A stretch of DNA of 64,000 nt from CAZDKO01 sp964506075 [NCBI: uncultured bacterium] (GCA_964506075.1 CAZDKO010000001.1:29588-93587); one strand, 5' to 3'. Shown: positions 34,585-43,758, counted from the stretch's first letter. The notes: generated by a model not told the origin, from the letters alone. A program made the numbers and translations.

Positions 34585-36045
34585 TTATACGTATATTTTA
34601 ATTAACGCTTCTAAAAGCTTAAAGCTAAGTTTAATCAGCCCGCCCCACTCCTTTGGTTTTAAATACCACTTTGGGGGAAGATAAAACCAGCCGGCCGGCC
34701 CTATTCTTTTTATCAATAGTTCCATAACCCTGTTTAATCTTAAAGAGAAAAGAAGGTTGGCTTTGATTATGTCTTTTCTTAATGTCTCTTCATCGGTTGT
34801 TATCGGAACGTAAGGCAATTTCGCCTGGGTTTTGGAATCCTGGACCAGTGAGCCGCAGGCATTAAGATTACCCCAGTCTTTTTCGATAAAAAGCCTGCCT
34901 TCGGCTTTGGCGATTTCATATAATTTGGTTCCCGGATAGGGAGTAGCGTTATTAAAGCGGACATAATCCAGATTCAATTTTTTAGCTAATTTATAATCCT
35001 GCCATCTTTCTTCTCTGGTTTCGGTGGGGAGACCAAATATAAATGTTCCGGAAACCTCGAAGCCGTGTTGCTTAGCCATTTTTACCGCTTCAATATTGGC
35101 CTGCACGGTTTCTCTTTTATTCAATATGACCATTAATCGTTCCGAAGCAGTTTCCAATCCAAAATTAATCAATCTAAAGCCCGCTTGTTTCAAAATATCA
35201 AGCATATTGTCATTAACCGCATCGGCTCTCGTCTGACAATCAAAAGTTATTTTTTTATGAAATTGTTTTTTTATTATACCTTCGCATAGTTCAATGACTC
35301 TTTTAGGGTTAGCCGTAAAATTATCGTCAAGGAAATTAATGTGGGTTTGTTTATATTTGTTGACCAGAAGGTCTATTTCATCAAGGACAATCGCCGTAGG
35401 CACATAACGAAATTTCTGCCCGGAAATTAATCGCTGGCTGCAAAATATACAGTCGTAAGGGCATCCCCGGGAACTGGCGATAAAACTAAAATTATATCTG
35501 CCGATGTCTTTCTCAAAGAGATAATAGGGAAAGGGGGAGAGCTGACTTAGCTCGGGTAAATCAGTATCGGGGTTATGAATGACTTCTCCGTTCTTTTTAA
35601 AAGACAGTCCTTTTATATTTGAATAGTCGCCTCTATTTTTAATCGCCTCGTAAAGAGTCACTAAAGTTTCTTCTGCTTCGCCGCGAAGGACAAAATCAAT
35701 GTCGGCATTTTCTAAAACTTCTTCAGGGAGGACAGTCGGATGAATTCCCCCCGAAATAATTTTTGAATCCGGATATAAAGTTTTGATTAAACGGGCAATT
35801 TCTTTACTTCTTCCCACGCAGGCGGTTAAAGTGGATAGACCAAAGATATATGGCGGGGAGGTAGTTTTGACGGATTCTTTAAGTAAATCTCTGGATATGG
35901 GTTGGATATGTTCATTGACTATGGTTATTTTTTTACCGTGAGAAAGTAAGCTTGAGGCTAAATAACCGATGCCGATAGGAACACTCAAAGGGACATATTT
36001 ATCAAAAATACCGAATTTGGTTGATTTTGGATTTATTAAAATCAT
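34585..36045 (-). CDS. B12-binding domain radical SAM protein
   Basis: Product of 486 residues. The N-terminal 130 residues are a cobalamin-binding-type domain (IGYLASSLLSHGKKITIVNEH, PYIFGLSTLTACVGRSKEI, KIISGGIHPTVLPEEVLE), without the DxHxxG base-off motif. The radical SAM core starts at ASSRGCPYDCIFCSQ, with FNFLDDNF-like INFLDDNFTANPKR and INFGLETASERLMVILNKR. Relatives modify lipids, hopanoids or natural products (HpnJ/BchE type). It is the first gene of the minus-strand locus, with an extended -10 promoter just upstream. The substrate is not known. Confidence 0.85.
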   Translation of the reverse strand: MILINPKSTKFGIFDKYVPLSVPIGIGYLASSLLSHGKKITIVNEHIQPISRDLLKESVKTTSPPYIFGLSTLTACVGRSKEIARLIKTLYPDSKIISGGIHPTVLPEEVLENADIDFVLRGEAEETLVTLYEAIKNRGDYSNIKGLSFKKNGEVIHNPDTDLPELSQLSPFPYYLFEKDIGRYNFSFIASSRGCPYDCIFCSQRLISGQKFRYVPTAIVLDEIDLLVNKYKQTHINFLDDNFTANPKRVIELCEGIIKKQFHKKITFDCQTRADAVNDNMLDILKQAGFRLINFGLETASERLMVILNKRETVQANIEAVKMAKQHGFEVSGTFIFGLPTETREERWQDYKLAKKLNLDYVRFNNATPYPGTKLYEIAKAEGRLFIEKDWGNLNACGSLVQDSKTQAKLPYVPITTDEETLRKDIIKANLLFSLRLNRVMELLIKRIGPAGWFYLPPKWYLKPKEWGGLIKLSFKLLEALIKIYV

Positions 36046-36089
36046 TAATTTTAAGGGATATAGGGCTTTATGAAATTTTGGCTTTCCGT

Positions 36090-36119
36090 ATTATAGCAGT
36101 AATTTAATACTAATGCCAG
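36090..36119 (-). promoter_or_regulatory. Candidate promoter of the minus-strand glycan locus
   Basis: Read on the minus strand, TGCTATAAT (36090-36098) gives a perfect -10 with TGn extension, and CTGGCA (36114-36119) stands 18 bases upstream. It lies 45 bases before the first gene of the locus. Confidence 0.5.
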
Positions 36120-36336
36120 ATTTATTTAGTCATATTGTGATATATAGCGAAAAGGGAGAATATCCACAAAAATTACCTTTCCGATTGTAAAACGACAGAA
36201 TATTTTAAGGTTTTAGACTGATAATACTCTTGCCCCCATAAACTATATATGGTAATATTAAAAACAATAAACTCCGAAAGAAAGTTTCTTGCCGGTTTAG
36301 GCGAGACTGAATACGAAGAAAAAGGAGAAAATAGCT

Positions 36337-36990
36337 ATGTTTAACGACATAAAGGCCTGTTTTGAGCGGGACCCGGCGGCTAAAAATATTCTGGAAGTAC
36401 TTTTTTGCTATTCGGGTCTGCACGCTATAATTGGTTATAGGACCTGTCATTTTCTCTATCGGCTGCATATCCCTTTTTTTCCCCGGTTTTTTTCTCAGAT
36501 AGTCAGGTTTTTTACCGGAACGGAAATCCATCCGGCTGCCCAGATCGGCCGGGGCTTTTTTATTGACCACGGTATGGGAGTGGTCATAGGGGAGACCACG
36601 GTGATTGGTGATAACGTTACTCTTTTTCAGGGGGTAACTCTGGGCGGAACCGGAAAAGAGAAGGGTAAAAGGCACCCGACTTTAGGTAATAACGTCGTCG
36701 TTGGCGCCGGAGCAAAAATACTGGGTAATATTACCATCGGTGATAATGTCCAGGTGGGAGCTAATGCAGTGGTCGTCCGTTCGGTTCCGACTAATTCAAC
36801 GGTGGTCGGAGTTCCGGGACGGATTGCCAGACGTGAGGGCGTGCCGATTCCGGGAATTAATCTTGACCATACCAGTCTTCCTGACCCGCTGGCCGAAAAA
36901 TTGGAAAATGTTCAGCATGAAATTGACCTGATTGAGAAACATCTTAAGGAGTGGAGAGAAAATAAAACTAAAAATAACCCAACAGGATAA
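36337..36990 (+). CDS. cysE: Serine O-acetyltransferase
   Basis: Product of 217 residues, the short class lacking the long N-terminal helical domain of enteric CysE. The left-handed beta-helix hexapeptide repeats are visible: [23 protein letters not shown], which holds the catalytic His, then [18 protein letters not shown] and [27 protein letters not shown]. It acetylates serine with acetyl-CoA to start cysteine synthesis. AAAGGAG lies ten bases before the ATG. Its place before cysS links cysteine supply to its loading on tRNA. The C-terminal helix ends KTKNNPTG. Confidence 0.95.
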   Translation: MFNDIKACFERDPAAKNILEVLFCYSGLHAIIGYRTCHFLYRLHIPFFPRFFSQIVRFFTGTEIHPAAQIGRGFFIDHGMGVVIGETTVIGDNVTLFQGVTLGGTGKEKGKRHPTLGNNVVVGAGAKILGNITIGDNVQVGANAVVVRSVPTNSTVVGVPGRIARREGVPIPGINLDHTSLPDPLAEKLENVQHEIDLIEKHLKEWRENKTKNNPTG

Positions 36991-37187
36991 AATTTACAAT
37001 AAACAAATTCCAAATTACCCGTCTGCCCTGTCTGCCGAGAGGGAGGTGCCCCGCTTCGCCAAGCGAGGCGAGCAGGCAGGCGACAAACAGATAAACAATA
37101 TACAAATTCCAAAACCGAAATTCCCAATAGCATATTGTCTATGGTATATTGTAGTTTGTTTGTAATTTGTATATTGGTAATTGGAAT
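36991..37187. repeat. Heptad repeat spacer between cysE and cysS with GC-rich core
   Basis: Heptads AATTTAC, AATAAAC, AAATTCC, AAATTAC run at 36991-37018, starting directly after the cysE stop. A GC-rich core (37019-37082) contains a CGCTT/AAGCG hairpin. A further unbroken run of 13 heptads fills 37097-37187; it begins as AAATTCC-type words and changes near 37130 to their complements (ATATTGT, TTGTAAT, TTGGAAT). No gene. Confidence 0.85.
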
Positions 37188-37209
37188 TTACTGGACTATA
37201 AGGTAAATA

Positions 37210-38619
37210 ATGGTTTTAAAAGTTTATAACACACTCAAGCGAAAGAAAGAAGAATTTATTCCTCTTAAAAAAGGCAGGGTAAATATGTATGTCTGCGGGG
37301 TCACGGTTTACGATGACTGCCACCTGGGACACGCCCGGGCGTACGTTGCTTTTGACGTTATCCGCCGGTATCTGGAGGATAAAGGATATAAAGTTAACTA
37401 TATCCAGAATTTTACCGATATAGACGATAAGATTATTAACCGGGCGAGGGAGGAAGTGGCCTCCTCCGGCGATAAAAAGGCCGATTTAAAGGAAAAAGTG
37501 AAAGAAATAAGCGAGCGCTACATCAAATCTTACTTTGAGGTAATGGATAAGCTGAACATCAAAAGGGCGGATAAATATCCTAAAGCGACCGAAAATATCC
37601 CGGAAATGATTCAGATGATTAAAATTCTTATTGACAGGGGGTTTGCTTATGAGGTGGACGGCAATGTTTACTTTGCGGTGGAGAACTTTAAAAACTACGG
37701 TAAACTTTCCCGTCGGCCGCGCGACGAAATGGCTAATATCAGCCGGATTGAAAAGGATGAAAATAAAAAAAGCCCGCTTGATTTTGCTCTATGGAAAAAG
37801 TCAAAGCCGGATGAACCGGCCTGGCCTGACCCCTGGGGAGAAGGCCGCCCGGGCTGGCACATAGAGTGCTCGGTGATGTCTCAGAAAAATCTGGGGGAGA
37901 CCCTTGATATTCACGGGGGAGGGAGTGATTTAATTTTCCCTCACCACGAAAACGAAATTGCCCAGTCAGAGGCTTATACGGGAAAACCCTTTGTCCGCTA
38001 CTGGCTTCATAACGGCTTTATTACCATTAATAAAGAGAAAATGTCTAAATCGTTAGGTAATATCTTTGCTTTAAAAGACCTTTTTGGAAAATATCCACCC
38101 GAAGTGGTTCGTCTTTTTCTTATTTCCACTCACTACCGCAGTCCCATTGATTTCAGCCCGGATAAAATTGAGGAAGCCCGGAAAAAATGGGAAAGAATCA
38201 GTATTTGTTTAGAAAAAAAACCGGCGGTGATTCCGGAAAAGAGAGTAAATTATCTAGATACAGAAAAACTTTTTACCCGTTTTGAAGAATTTATGGATGA
38301 TGATTTTAATACTGCCGGGGCAATCGGAATCGTTTTTGAACTGGTGGGGATGATTAATAAAGAGTTGGAGAAAGATAGGCCTGAAGAAAAATTAATTAAC
38401 GCCGGTTATCAGGTTTTAGAGAAGATGCTTAAAGTTTTAGGGTTGCCGGATAGAATCGTGAAAAAATCCGAACAGGAAATTGAGGACTTAATCAGGCAAA
38501 GAGAAGAAGCGCGTGCTTCTAAAAACTGGGCTTTGTCCGATAAAATCCGCGACGAATTAAAATCGCGCGGCGTCGTCCTTGAAGATACCAAAGACGGGAC
38601 GAAGTGGAGGAGAATATAG
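37210..38619 (+). CDS. cysS: Cysteinyl-tRNA synthetase
   Basis: Product of 469 residues, full length. MYVCGVTVYDDCHLGHARAYVAFD contains the zinc Cys and the HIGH-type signature (HLGH). Further zinc ligands are in HIECSVMSQ and HHENEIAQSEA. KMSKSLGN is the KMSKS loop. The anticodon-binding end (FDDDFNT-type FMDDDFNTAGAIG) and the C-terminal RDELKSRGVVLEDTKDGTKWRR are complete. No ribosome binding site is visible before the ATG, which follows a heptad repeat spacer. It charges tRNA-Cys in the cytoplasm. Confidence 0.97.
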   Translation: MVLKVYNTLKRKKEEFIPLKKGRVNMYVCGVTVYDDCHLGHARAYVAFDVIRRYLEDKGYKVNYIQNFTDIDDKIINRAREEVASSGDKKADLKEKVKEISERYIKSYFEVMDKLNIKRADKYPKATENIPEMIQMIKILIDRGFAYEVDGNVYFAVENFKNYGKLSRRPRDEMANISRIEKDENKKSPLDFALWKKSKPDEPAWPDPWGEGRPGWHIECSVMSQKNLGETLDIHGGGSDLIFPHHENEIAQSEAYTGKPFVRYWLHNGFITINKEKMSKSLGNIFALKDLFGKYPPEVVRLFLISTHYRSPIDFSPDKIEEARKKWERISICLEKKPAVIPEKRVNYLDTEKLFTRFEEFMDDDFNTAGAIGIVFELVGMINKELEKDRPEEKLINAGYQVLEKMLKVLGLPDRIVKKSEQEIEDLIRQREEARASKNWALSDKIRDELKSRGVVLEDTKDGTKWRRI

Positions 38620-38672
38620 GTTTTCCGGTTTATAACTGGTCAACCGGCTAACTGAAAGCAAGGAGGGAAAAA

Positions 38673-39458
38673 ATGGACTGGGGAATGAAAAATCGTTTAA
38701 ATACACTGATGCCGAACGGGCGTTGTTTTTTTATGCCCATTGACCACGGTTATTTTCAGGGGCCGACGAGGGGATTGGAAAAACCGGGCGAAACGATAAA
38801 GCTACTCCTTCCTTATGTTGACGCTCTTTTTTGCACCAGAGGCGTTCTTCGTTCATCAATTGACCCTCTGAAAAGTAAACCGATTGTTTTAAGAGTCTCG
38901 GGATGCACCAGTATGGTCGGGGGAGACCTGGCTAATGAAGAAGTTACCACCTCAATCGAAGAGATTATTCGCCTCAACGCCTCGGCCGTGGGAGTATCTG
39001 TTTTTATCGGTAGTAATTATGAACGACAGACGTTACTTAATCTTTCCAAAATGGTTAATGACTGCGAAAATTACGGTATCCCGGTCATGGCCGTAACCGC
39101 CGTAGGCAAGGAACTGGAAAAACGGGACGCGCGGTATCTCTCTTTATGCTGCCGGATTGCGGCCGAACTGGGAGCGCGCGTGGTCAAAACTTACTGGTGT
39201 GAAAATTTTGAGAAAGTCGTTCAGGGCTGTCCGGTTCCGGTGATTATGGCCGGCGGACCAAAATGCGAAACAGAAAAAGAGGTTTTTGAATTTGTTTACG
39301 ACGGGATGCAGAAAGGCGCGGTCGGCATCAATCTGGGACGGAATGTCTGGCAGAATCCTGCTCCGGTTTCCATAGCTAAAGCCTTAAGAGCGATCGTTCA
39401 TAAAAAAGCAACGGTTAGAGAAGCAGTCGAGATATTTAAAGAAAATAAAAAGGAATAA
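38673..39458 (+). CDS. LsrF/DhnA-like class I aldolase
   Basis: Product of 261 residues with AAGGAGG before the ATG. It has the class I TIM-barrel aldolase layout of the DhnA/LacD/LsrF group: FFMPIDHGYFQGPTRGLE, then LGARVVKTYWCENF, where the Lys would form the Schiff base, and VIMAGGPKCETEKEVFEFV and GAVGINLGRNVWQ for phosphate binding. LsrF itself acts on a phosphorylated autoinducer-2 product, but no other lsr gene is here. Archaeal-type fructose-bisphosphate aldolase or aminodeoxyheptulosonate synthase are alternatives. Family is sure; substrate is not. Confidence 0.8.
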   Translation: MDWGMKNRLNTLMPNGRCFFMPIDHGYFQGPTRGLEKPGETIKLLLPYVDALFCTRGVLRSSIDPLKSKPIVLRVSGCTSMVGGDLANEEVTTSIEEIIRLNASAVGVSVFIGSNYERQTLLNLSKMVNDCENYGIPVMAVTAVGKELEKRDARYLSLCCRIAAELGARVVKTYWCENFEKVVQGCPVPVIMAGGPKCETEKEVFEFVYDGMQKGAVGINLGRNVWQNPAPVSIAKALRAIVHKKATVREAVEIFKENKKE

Positions 39459-39466
39459 TAAATCAT

Positions 39467-39529
39467 AAATTCCAAATTACAATAGACAAATTACAAACAA
39501 TACACAATATCCAATATCCAATATTAAAT
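39467..39529. repeat. Nine heptads directly before the S23-type gene
   Basis: Nine in-phase 7-nt words (AAATTCC, AAATTAC, AATAGAC, AAATTAC, then CAAT-ending words) fill 39467-39529 and stop one base before the ATG at 39531. The part 39474-39497 is the left member of a 24-bp inverted repeat whose other member is at 39994-40017. Confidence 0.88.
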
Positions 39530-39530
39530 A

Positions 39531-39890
39531 ATGTCTATAACTCGAACCAAACCATATGATTTAGAAGAAAGAACTTTAGAATTTGCTAAGGGAATAATTA
39601 AACTATGTAAAAAGATGAACAGGGATACAATTAATATAAAACTAATTGGACAATTAATAGCTTCTTCAACCTCTGTGGGAGCAAATTATAGAGAGGCAAA
39701 TGAAAAACTAAGCAAGAAAGATTTTCTGCACAGGATGAGGATTTCTAGAAAAGAATGTAAGGAAACAAGTTTTTGGTTAGAGCTTATTAAAGAGACAAAT
39801 GGCCAATTTGAAAACGAATTAAACAGTTTTATTAGAGAATCTCAAGAGTTAAGAAATATATTTACCTCTATTATCGATAAATCTAAATAA
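39531..39890 (+). CDS. Four-helix bundle protein (S23/IVP family)
   Basis: Product of 119 residues. It matches the family known from 23S rRNA intervening sequences and from free-standing genes: DLEERTLEFAKGIIKLCKK, LIASSTSVGANYREAN, and DFLHRMRISRKECKETSFWLELI are its diagnostic segments. The fold is a pentameric four-helix bundle, related to Avd of diversity-generating retroelements; it binds nucleic acid. No reverse transcriptase or rRNA gene is nearby. There is no ribosome binding site, since the preceding bases are heptad repeats. A 24-bp inverted repeat with 22 matches brackets the gene, which suggests it moved as a unit. Confidence 0.9.
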   Translation: MSITRTKPYDLEERTLEFAKGIIKLCKKMNRDTINIKLIGQLIASSTSVGANYREANEKLSKKDFLHRMRISRKECKETSFWLELIKETNGQFENELNSFIRESQELRNIFTSIIDKSK

Positions 39891-39993
39891 TTTTTAGCTT
39901 TTGTGTATTAAAGTTTTGTATATTGTTTGCCCTGTGAAATTTAAAGAATTTCCAGGATTAAGTTCCCGCAATTTTTCAAATTACAGGGGATAA

Positions 39994-40017
39994 TTTGTAA
40001 TTTATGTATTGTAATTT
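39994..40017. repeat. Right member of the inverted repeat around the S23-type gene
   Basis: This 24-base stretch is the reverse complement of 39474-39497 except at two central positions. It lies 22 bases before the next gene. Confidence 0.8.
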
Positions 40018-40038
40018 TAACTATTTTGGTAATGTAAA

Positions 40039-41016
40039 ATGCGTGTAGCTGTTTATTATAACAATCACGATATCCGCCTGGAAGAAAGGCCGGTGCCTGA
40101 AATTTCAACCGGTGAAATTCTGGTTAAAATGATGGCCAGCGGTATCTGCGGAACCGACGTGATGGAATGGTACCGAATTCAAAAAGCCCCGCGGGTTCTG
40201 GGGCATGAGATAGCCGGTATCATTGCTGAGTCTAAGTCAAAAAAATATAAAGCGGGGGAGAGGGTATTTGTCAGCCATCACGTGCCCTGTAATACCTGTA
40301 AATATTGTCTGGATGGTAATCATACGGCTTGCGAGACACTTCATAAAGGTAACTACGAACCGGGTGGATATAGTGAATTTATCCGGGTGTCCAGAGAAAA
40401 TGTCAGTCTCGGCACTTATGTTTTACCGAAAAGTGTTTCTTATGAAGAAGGAACGATGATTGAGCCTTTAGCCTGTGCCGTCAGAGGCCAGAGAATAATT
40501 ACCGTTAAGAAAGGGCAGATAGTTTTAGTTCTGGGAAGCGGTGTTTCGGGTCTTTTAAATATTCGTCTGGCGAAATTAAAAGGAGCCAGAGTTATTGCGA
40601 CCGACATCAATGATTACCGGTTAAATAAGGCCAGAGAGTTTGGCGCCGATGAAGTTTTAAAACCGGATGAGGTCTTAAGTCTTAAAGCAGACCGGATTAT
40701 CATTTGTACCGGTGCGTACCAGGCCGTCAAGCAGGCCTTTGACTGTATAGACAGAAAAGGCATCATCTTACTTTTTGCCATTCCTGACCGAAACATAGAA
40801 GTACCGGTTACGGATTTCTGGAGAAACGAAATCACCATTACCTCTTCTTACGGCGCCGCCCCGTCTGATTTAAAAGAAGCCCTGGATTTAATCAAAGATA
40901 AAAAGGTGGACGTTAAGGCCACAATTACCCACCGGCTGCCGTTAGAGGAAATTCTGGAAGCTTTCCGGATAGTTTCTGAAGCGGGAGAATCTTTAAAGGT
41001 AGTTTTGACCCCTTAA
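40039..41016 (+). CDS. Zinc-dependent alcohol/polyol dehydrogenase, MDR family
   Basis: Product of 325 residues. The catalytic zinc ligands are Cys in SGICGTDVMEW and His-Glu in VLGHEIAG. The structural zinc is held by the four cysteines of CNTCKYCLDGNHTAC. The NAD(P) fold has VLVLGSGVSGLLNIRLAKLKGA with the glycine motif, followed by VIATDIND; the Asp after the second strand favours NAD over NADP. Threonine, sorbitol or other polyol dehydrogenases share this layout and the substrate cannot be told. It is followed after 18 bases by the large glycosidase fusion gene. Confidence 0.88.
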   Translation: MRVAVYYNNHDIRLEERPVPEISTGEILVKMMASGICGTDVMEWYRIQKAPRVLGHEIAGIIAESKSKKYKAGERVFVSHHVPCNTCKYCLDGNHTACETLHKGNYEPGGYSEFIRVSRENVSLGTYVLPKSVSYEEGTMIEPLACAVRGQRIITVKKGQIVLVLGSGVSGLLNIRLAKLKGARVIATDINDYRLNKAREFGADEVLKPDEVLSLKADRIIICTGAYQAVKQAFDCIDRKGIILLFAIPDRNIEVPVTDFWRNEITITSSYGAAPSDLKEALDLIKDKKVDVKATITHRLPLEEILEAFRIVSEAGESLKVVLTP

Positions 41017-41034
41017 TAATACATACTAAAAATA

Positions 41035-43758
41035 ATGAATTGTAGATTTTTCAAAATCGTCAGATTACTCCTCGGAAAATTTTTATTATTTTTAATTTTA
41101 GCCGGGTTTATTTTTTCACCTTTCGCCTTTGCCTCTAATGATGACTATAGTCCTTATGGAGTTATGACTCACTTTGAAAGGCCGGATTTCTATAAGATTG
41201 ATGACCTTAGAAAAAGCTGTAAATTAATTAGAGAGGCCGGAATACAGTGGGTGCTTACCTGTTTTAACTGGAAAGATGTTGAACCGCATCAAGGCCATTT
41301 TGATTTTTCCCAGACGGATAGAATTGTATATATCACTTCTTCCCATAATTTAAAGTTGATGCCTTTAATCTGGCTCTGTCCTGAATGGGCGGAAGATTCT
41401 TCGGGAGGCGGCAAAGAAAAAGAATCTTATCTTTATCCCCCCCGGGATAAAGAGGAATTCGCCAATTTTGTTTATCAGCTGGTAAAAAGGTATAAAAATA
41501 AAATTAAATACTGGCAGATTTGGGGGGAAGAAAATACCCCCGGCCGGTGGCTACCCGAATCAGACCCGGCGGCATACCTTGATTTACTCAAAGCTTCCTA
41601 CCAGAAAATAAAAGAAGCCGACCCGGAGGCCAAAGTTGTTCTGGGAGGTTTGGCTTTGCATGATTTAGACAAATTTTTAGAAAAACTCTATCAGCTTGGC
41701 GGTAAAGATTATTTTGATATTCTGGCGATCAATCCTTACGTTCACCCCACGCTTAATTATGACCCTTATCTGGATAAAAAAGGGGAAGCCCTTGAACTTT
41801 TAAAAGATTATATTTTCAGCGTCCGCCAGATTATGGCCAAGCACGGAGATTCTTTAAAACCGTTATGGATAACCGAAATAGGTTCTCCCGGACAGGACCA
41901 ACCGGGAGATTGGTGGTTACTGGGAGAAACTCCGACCGAACAGGAACAGGCCGAATGGGTGACGAAAATCTACACCGAACTTCTAAAAGAAGACCTGGTT
42001 GATAAAATATTCTGGTATAATTTCAGAACCCCGCCCGACCAGCTAAAGGCCCGCGCTGGTTTGGTGGAAACAGATTACCGGATAAAACCGGCTTATCAGG
42101 CTTATAAAAAACTGCCCAAACTCAAAAAACGCCAGGGCTTTAATGTTTTTCTTATTTCCGTCGATTGTCTGCGGCCCGACCACTTAAGCTGTTACGGTTA
42201 CTGGCGGCCGACGACTCCGACCATTGATAAACTGGCTGGAGACGGAGTGAGATTTGCCCGGGTAATCTCGGTGGCCCCCTGGACATCGCCTTCTTTAATT
42301 TCTTTACTTACCTCTTTATACCCGCCGGTGCACGGGGTGGACGGACGAACCAGATCTTTACCGGAGGGAGCGCCGACGCCGATTAAGATATTGAAAAATC
42401 TGGGTTACCTGGTTCCCGGAATATCTTATATTCACACCGTCTGGAATTATCAGAATTTAGGGTTTGACGTCGTTAAAGAACCCACCCGTTTTGAAGAAAA
42501 AAATGAAGAGGTCCGAATTAACGAATGGCTGGATAAGAACTACCGAAAAAAGTTCTTTTTCTGGCATCATTTTTATACGCCTCATATACCGTATAATCCC
42601 CTGCCTGAGTACGAGAAACTCTTTTTACAAGATGAAAAGGAGCTCCCCCGGGAGATTAGAAAAAAACTGCGTTTTGTCCGGACTCAGCCGGCCATTCGAG
42701 AAGGGGAGTTAAGTTTTACGGAAGAGGAACTTTTCTATATTATATCTCTTTATGATGCGGAGATAAGACAGTTAGATGACCAGATAGCTTCGGTGGTGAA
42801 TAAACTTGAAGAGCTGGGTATACTTTATAAGACTATTCTGGTTATTACGGCCGACCACGGGGAAGAATTTCTTGAACACGGTAATATCGGACACGCCTCA
42901 ACCACTTTAGCGGCCAGTTTGTATGATGAGTGTCTGCGCATTCCGCTTATTATGTGGAATCCCCGCCTTTTACCCCGGTCTGAAATAATCAGCCAGCAAA
43001 TCCAGAATATAGATATTATGCCGACCATATTTGAGCTTTTAGGTATTGATTTAAATATACCGGTAGACGGTAGTTCTCTTATCCCTTTAATTCAGCAGAA
43101 AACCGATAAACCCCCCAGGGAATATGCTTTTAGTGATACCACCCCCGGCGGTTTTCAATCTACCGAGGAACAGGAAAAAAGAAGAATTAATTCCATAAGA
43201 ACAGAGGATTGGAAATTAATTTATAATTACAGTTCAGAAAAGGAAAATTATCTTTTATTTAATTTAAGAGAAGACCCGAAGGAAGAAAAAAATATAATTG
43301 AAGATTATCCGCAGATAGTCCGGCAGTTGACTTTTCAGCTTCGCAGATGGGTTTTTAACTGTCTGGTTAAAAGGAAATGGTTTCTGGCTCAAGGTAAAAA
43401 AAAGGAGGAGAAACTCCTTCCCCCTGATTTAGCGGGTAAGATCAGCTCTCCGGAAGTTATTTATCCCGGCGATAATTCAAATTTAACATACGAAGAAAAC
43501 AGCGGGAAAGTTATTCTTGAATGGACCGGTGACCCCCGGCTTTCATATATCGTTGAATACGACGTCGGTCTTGGTAATTTTAATATGAAAGGTGATTTCC
43601 CGTCCGAAGGTACCCGTCAGGAATTTGGTCCTATCCCTAAGGACGTCTGGAAGCTTTTACCCGCTTATAATCCCTGGAAATTCAGGGTTAAGGTTAAAGG
43701 CCAGGAAAATTTACGTAGCCGATGGATTCGTTTTAATTTTTCCCTCCCCGAAGAATAA
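41035..43758 (+). CDS. Secreted fusion: GH39-like glycosidase plus sulfatase-like phosphohydrolase
   Basis: Product of 907 residues. Signal segment 1-34. Residues 38-360 form a GH39-like barrel: GVMTHFERPDFY, FNWKDVEPHQGHFDFS, WQIWGEENTPGRW with the acid/base Glu165 or 166, and LWITEIGSPG with nucleophile Glu281. Residues 370-760 are an alkaline-phosphatase superfamily domain: SVDCLRPDHLSCYGY (Asp377), PWTSPSLISLLTSLYP and TADHGEEFLEHG (Asp607, His608). The sulfatase Cys/Ser-x-Pro-x-Arg site reads Thr417-Ser-Pro-Ser-Leu, so formylglycine cannot form. A phosphatase or phosphotransferase is more likely. The last 100 residues are Fn3-like (VILEWTGDPRLSYIVEYDV). Confidence 0.85.
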   Translation: MNCRFFKIVRLLLGKFLLFLILAGFIFSPFAFASNDDYSPYGVMTHFERPDFYKIDDLRKSCKLIREAGIQWVLTCFNWKDVEPHQGHFDFSQTDRIVYITSSHNLKLMPLIWLCPEWAEDSSGGGKEKESYLYPPRDKEEFANFVYQLVKRYKNKIKYWQIWGEENTPGRWLPESDPAAYLDLLKASYQKIKEADPEAKVVLGGLALHDLDKFLEKLYQLGGKDYFDILAINPYVHPTLNYDPYLDKKGEALELLKDYIFSVRQIMAKHGDSLKPLWITEIGSPGQDQPGDWWLLGETPTEQEQAEWVTKIYTELLKEDLVDKIFWYNFRTPPDQLKARAGLVETDYRIKPAYQAYKKLPKLKKRQGFNVFLISVDCLRPDHLSCYGYWRPTTPTIDKLAGDGVRFARVISVAPWTSPSLISLLTSLYPPVHGVDGRTRSLPEGAPTPIKILKNLGYLVPGISYIHTVWNYQNLGFDVVKEPTRFEEKNEEVRINEWLDKNYRKKFFFWHHFYTPHIPYNPLPEYEKLFLQDEKELPREIRKKLRFVRTQPAIREGELSFTEEELFYIISLYDAEIRQLDDQIASVVNKLEELGILYKTILVITADHGEEFLEHGNIGHASTTLAASLYDECLRIPLIMWNPRLLPRSEIISQQIQNIDIMPTIFELLGIDLNIPVDGSSLIPLIQQKTDKPPREYAFSDTTPGGFQSTEEQEKRRINSIRTEDWKLIYNYSSEKENYLLFNLREDPKEEKNIIEDYPQIVRQLTFQLRRWVFNCLVKRKWFLAQGKKKEEKLLPPDLAGKISSPEVIYPGDNSNLTYEENSGKVILEWTGDPRLSYIVEYDVGLGNFNMKGDFPSEGTRQEFGPIPKDVWKLLPAYNPWKFRVKVKGQENLRSRWIRFNFSLPEE

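Noticed and set aside
36046-36336. Riboswitch or T-box before cysE/cysS
   Set aside because: No S-box, T-box or other known leader pattern could be drawn in the region before cysE or in the cysE-cysS spacer.
36205-36675. 156-residue minus-strand frame opposite the start of cysE
   Set aside because: It lies opposite a complete cysE with a good ribosome binding site, has no recognisable motif and an implausible composition; it is a shadow frame.
38673-39458. Part of an autoinducer-2 (lsr) system
   Set aside because: Only the LsrF-like aldolase is present; no LsrK, LsrR or transporter is nearby, and the fold serves many aldolases.
39531-39890. Diversity-generating retroelement accessory gene (Avd)
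   Set aside because: No reverse transcriptase or template/variable repeat pair is visible; the sequence fits the wider S23-type family.
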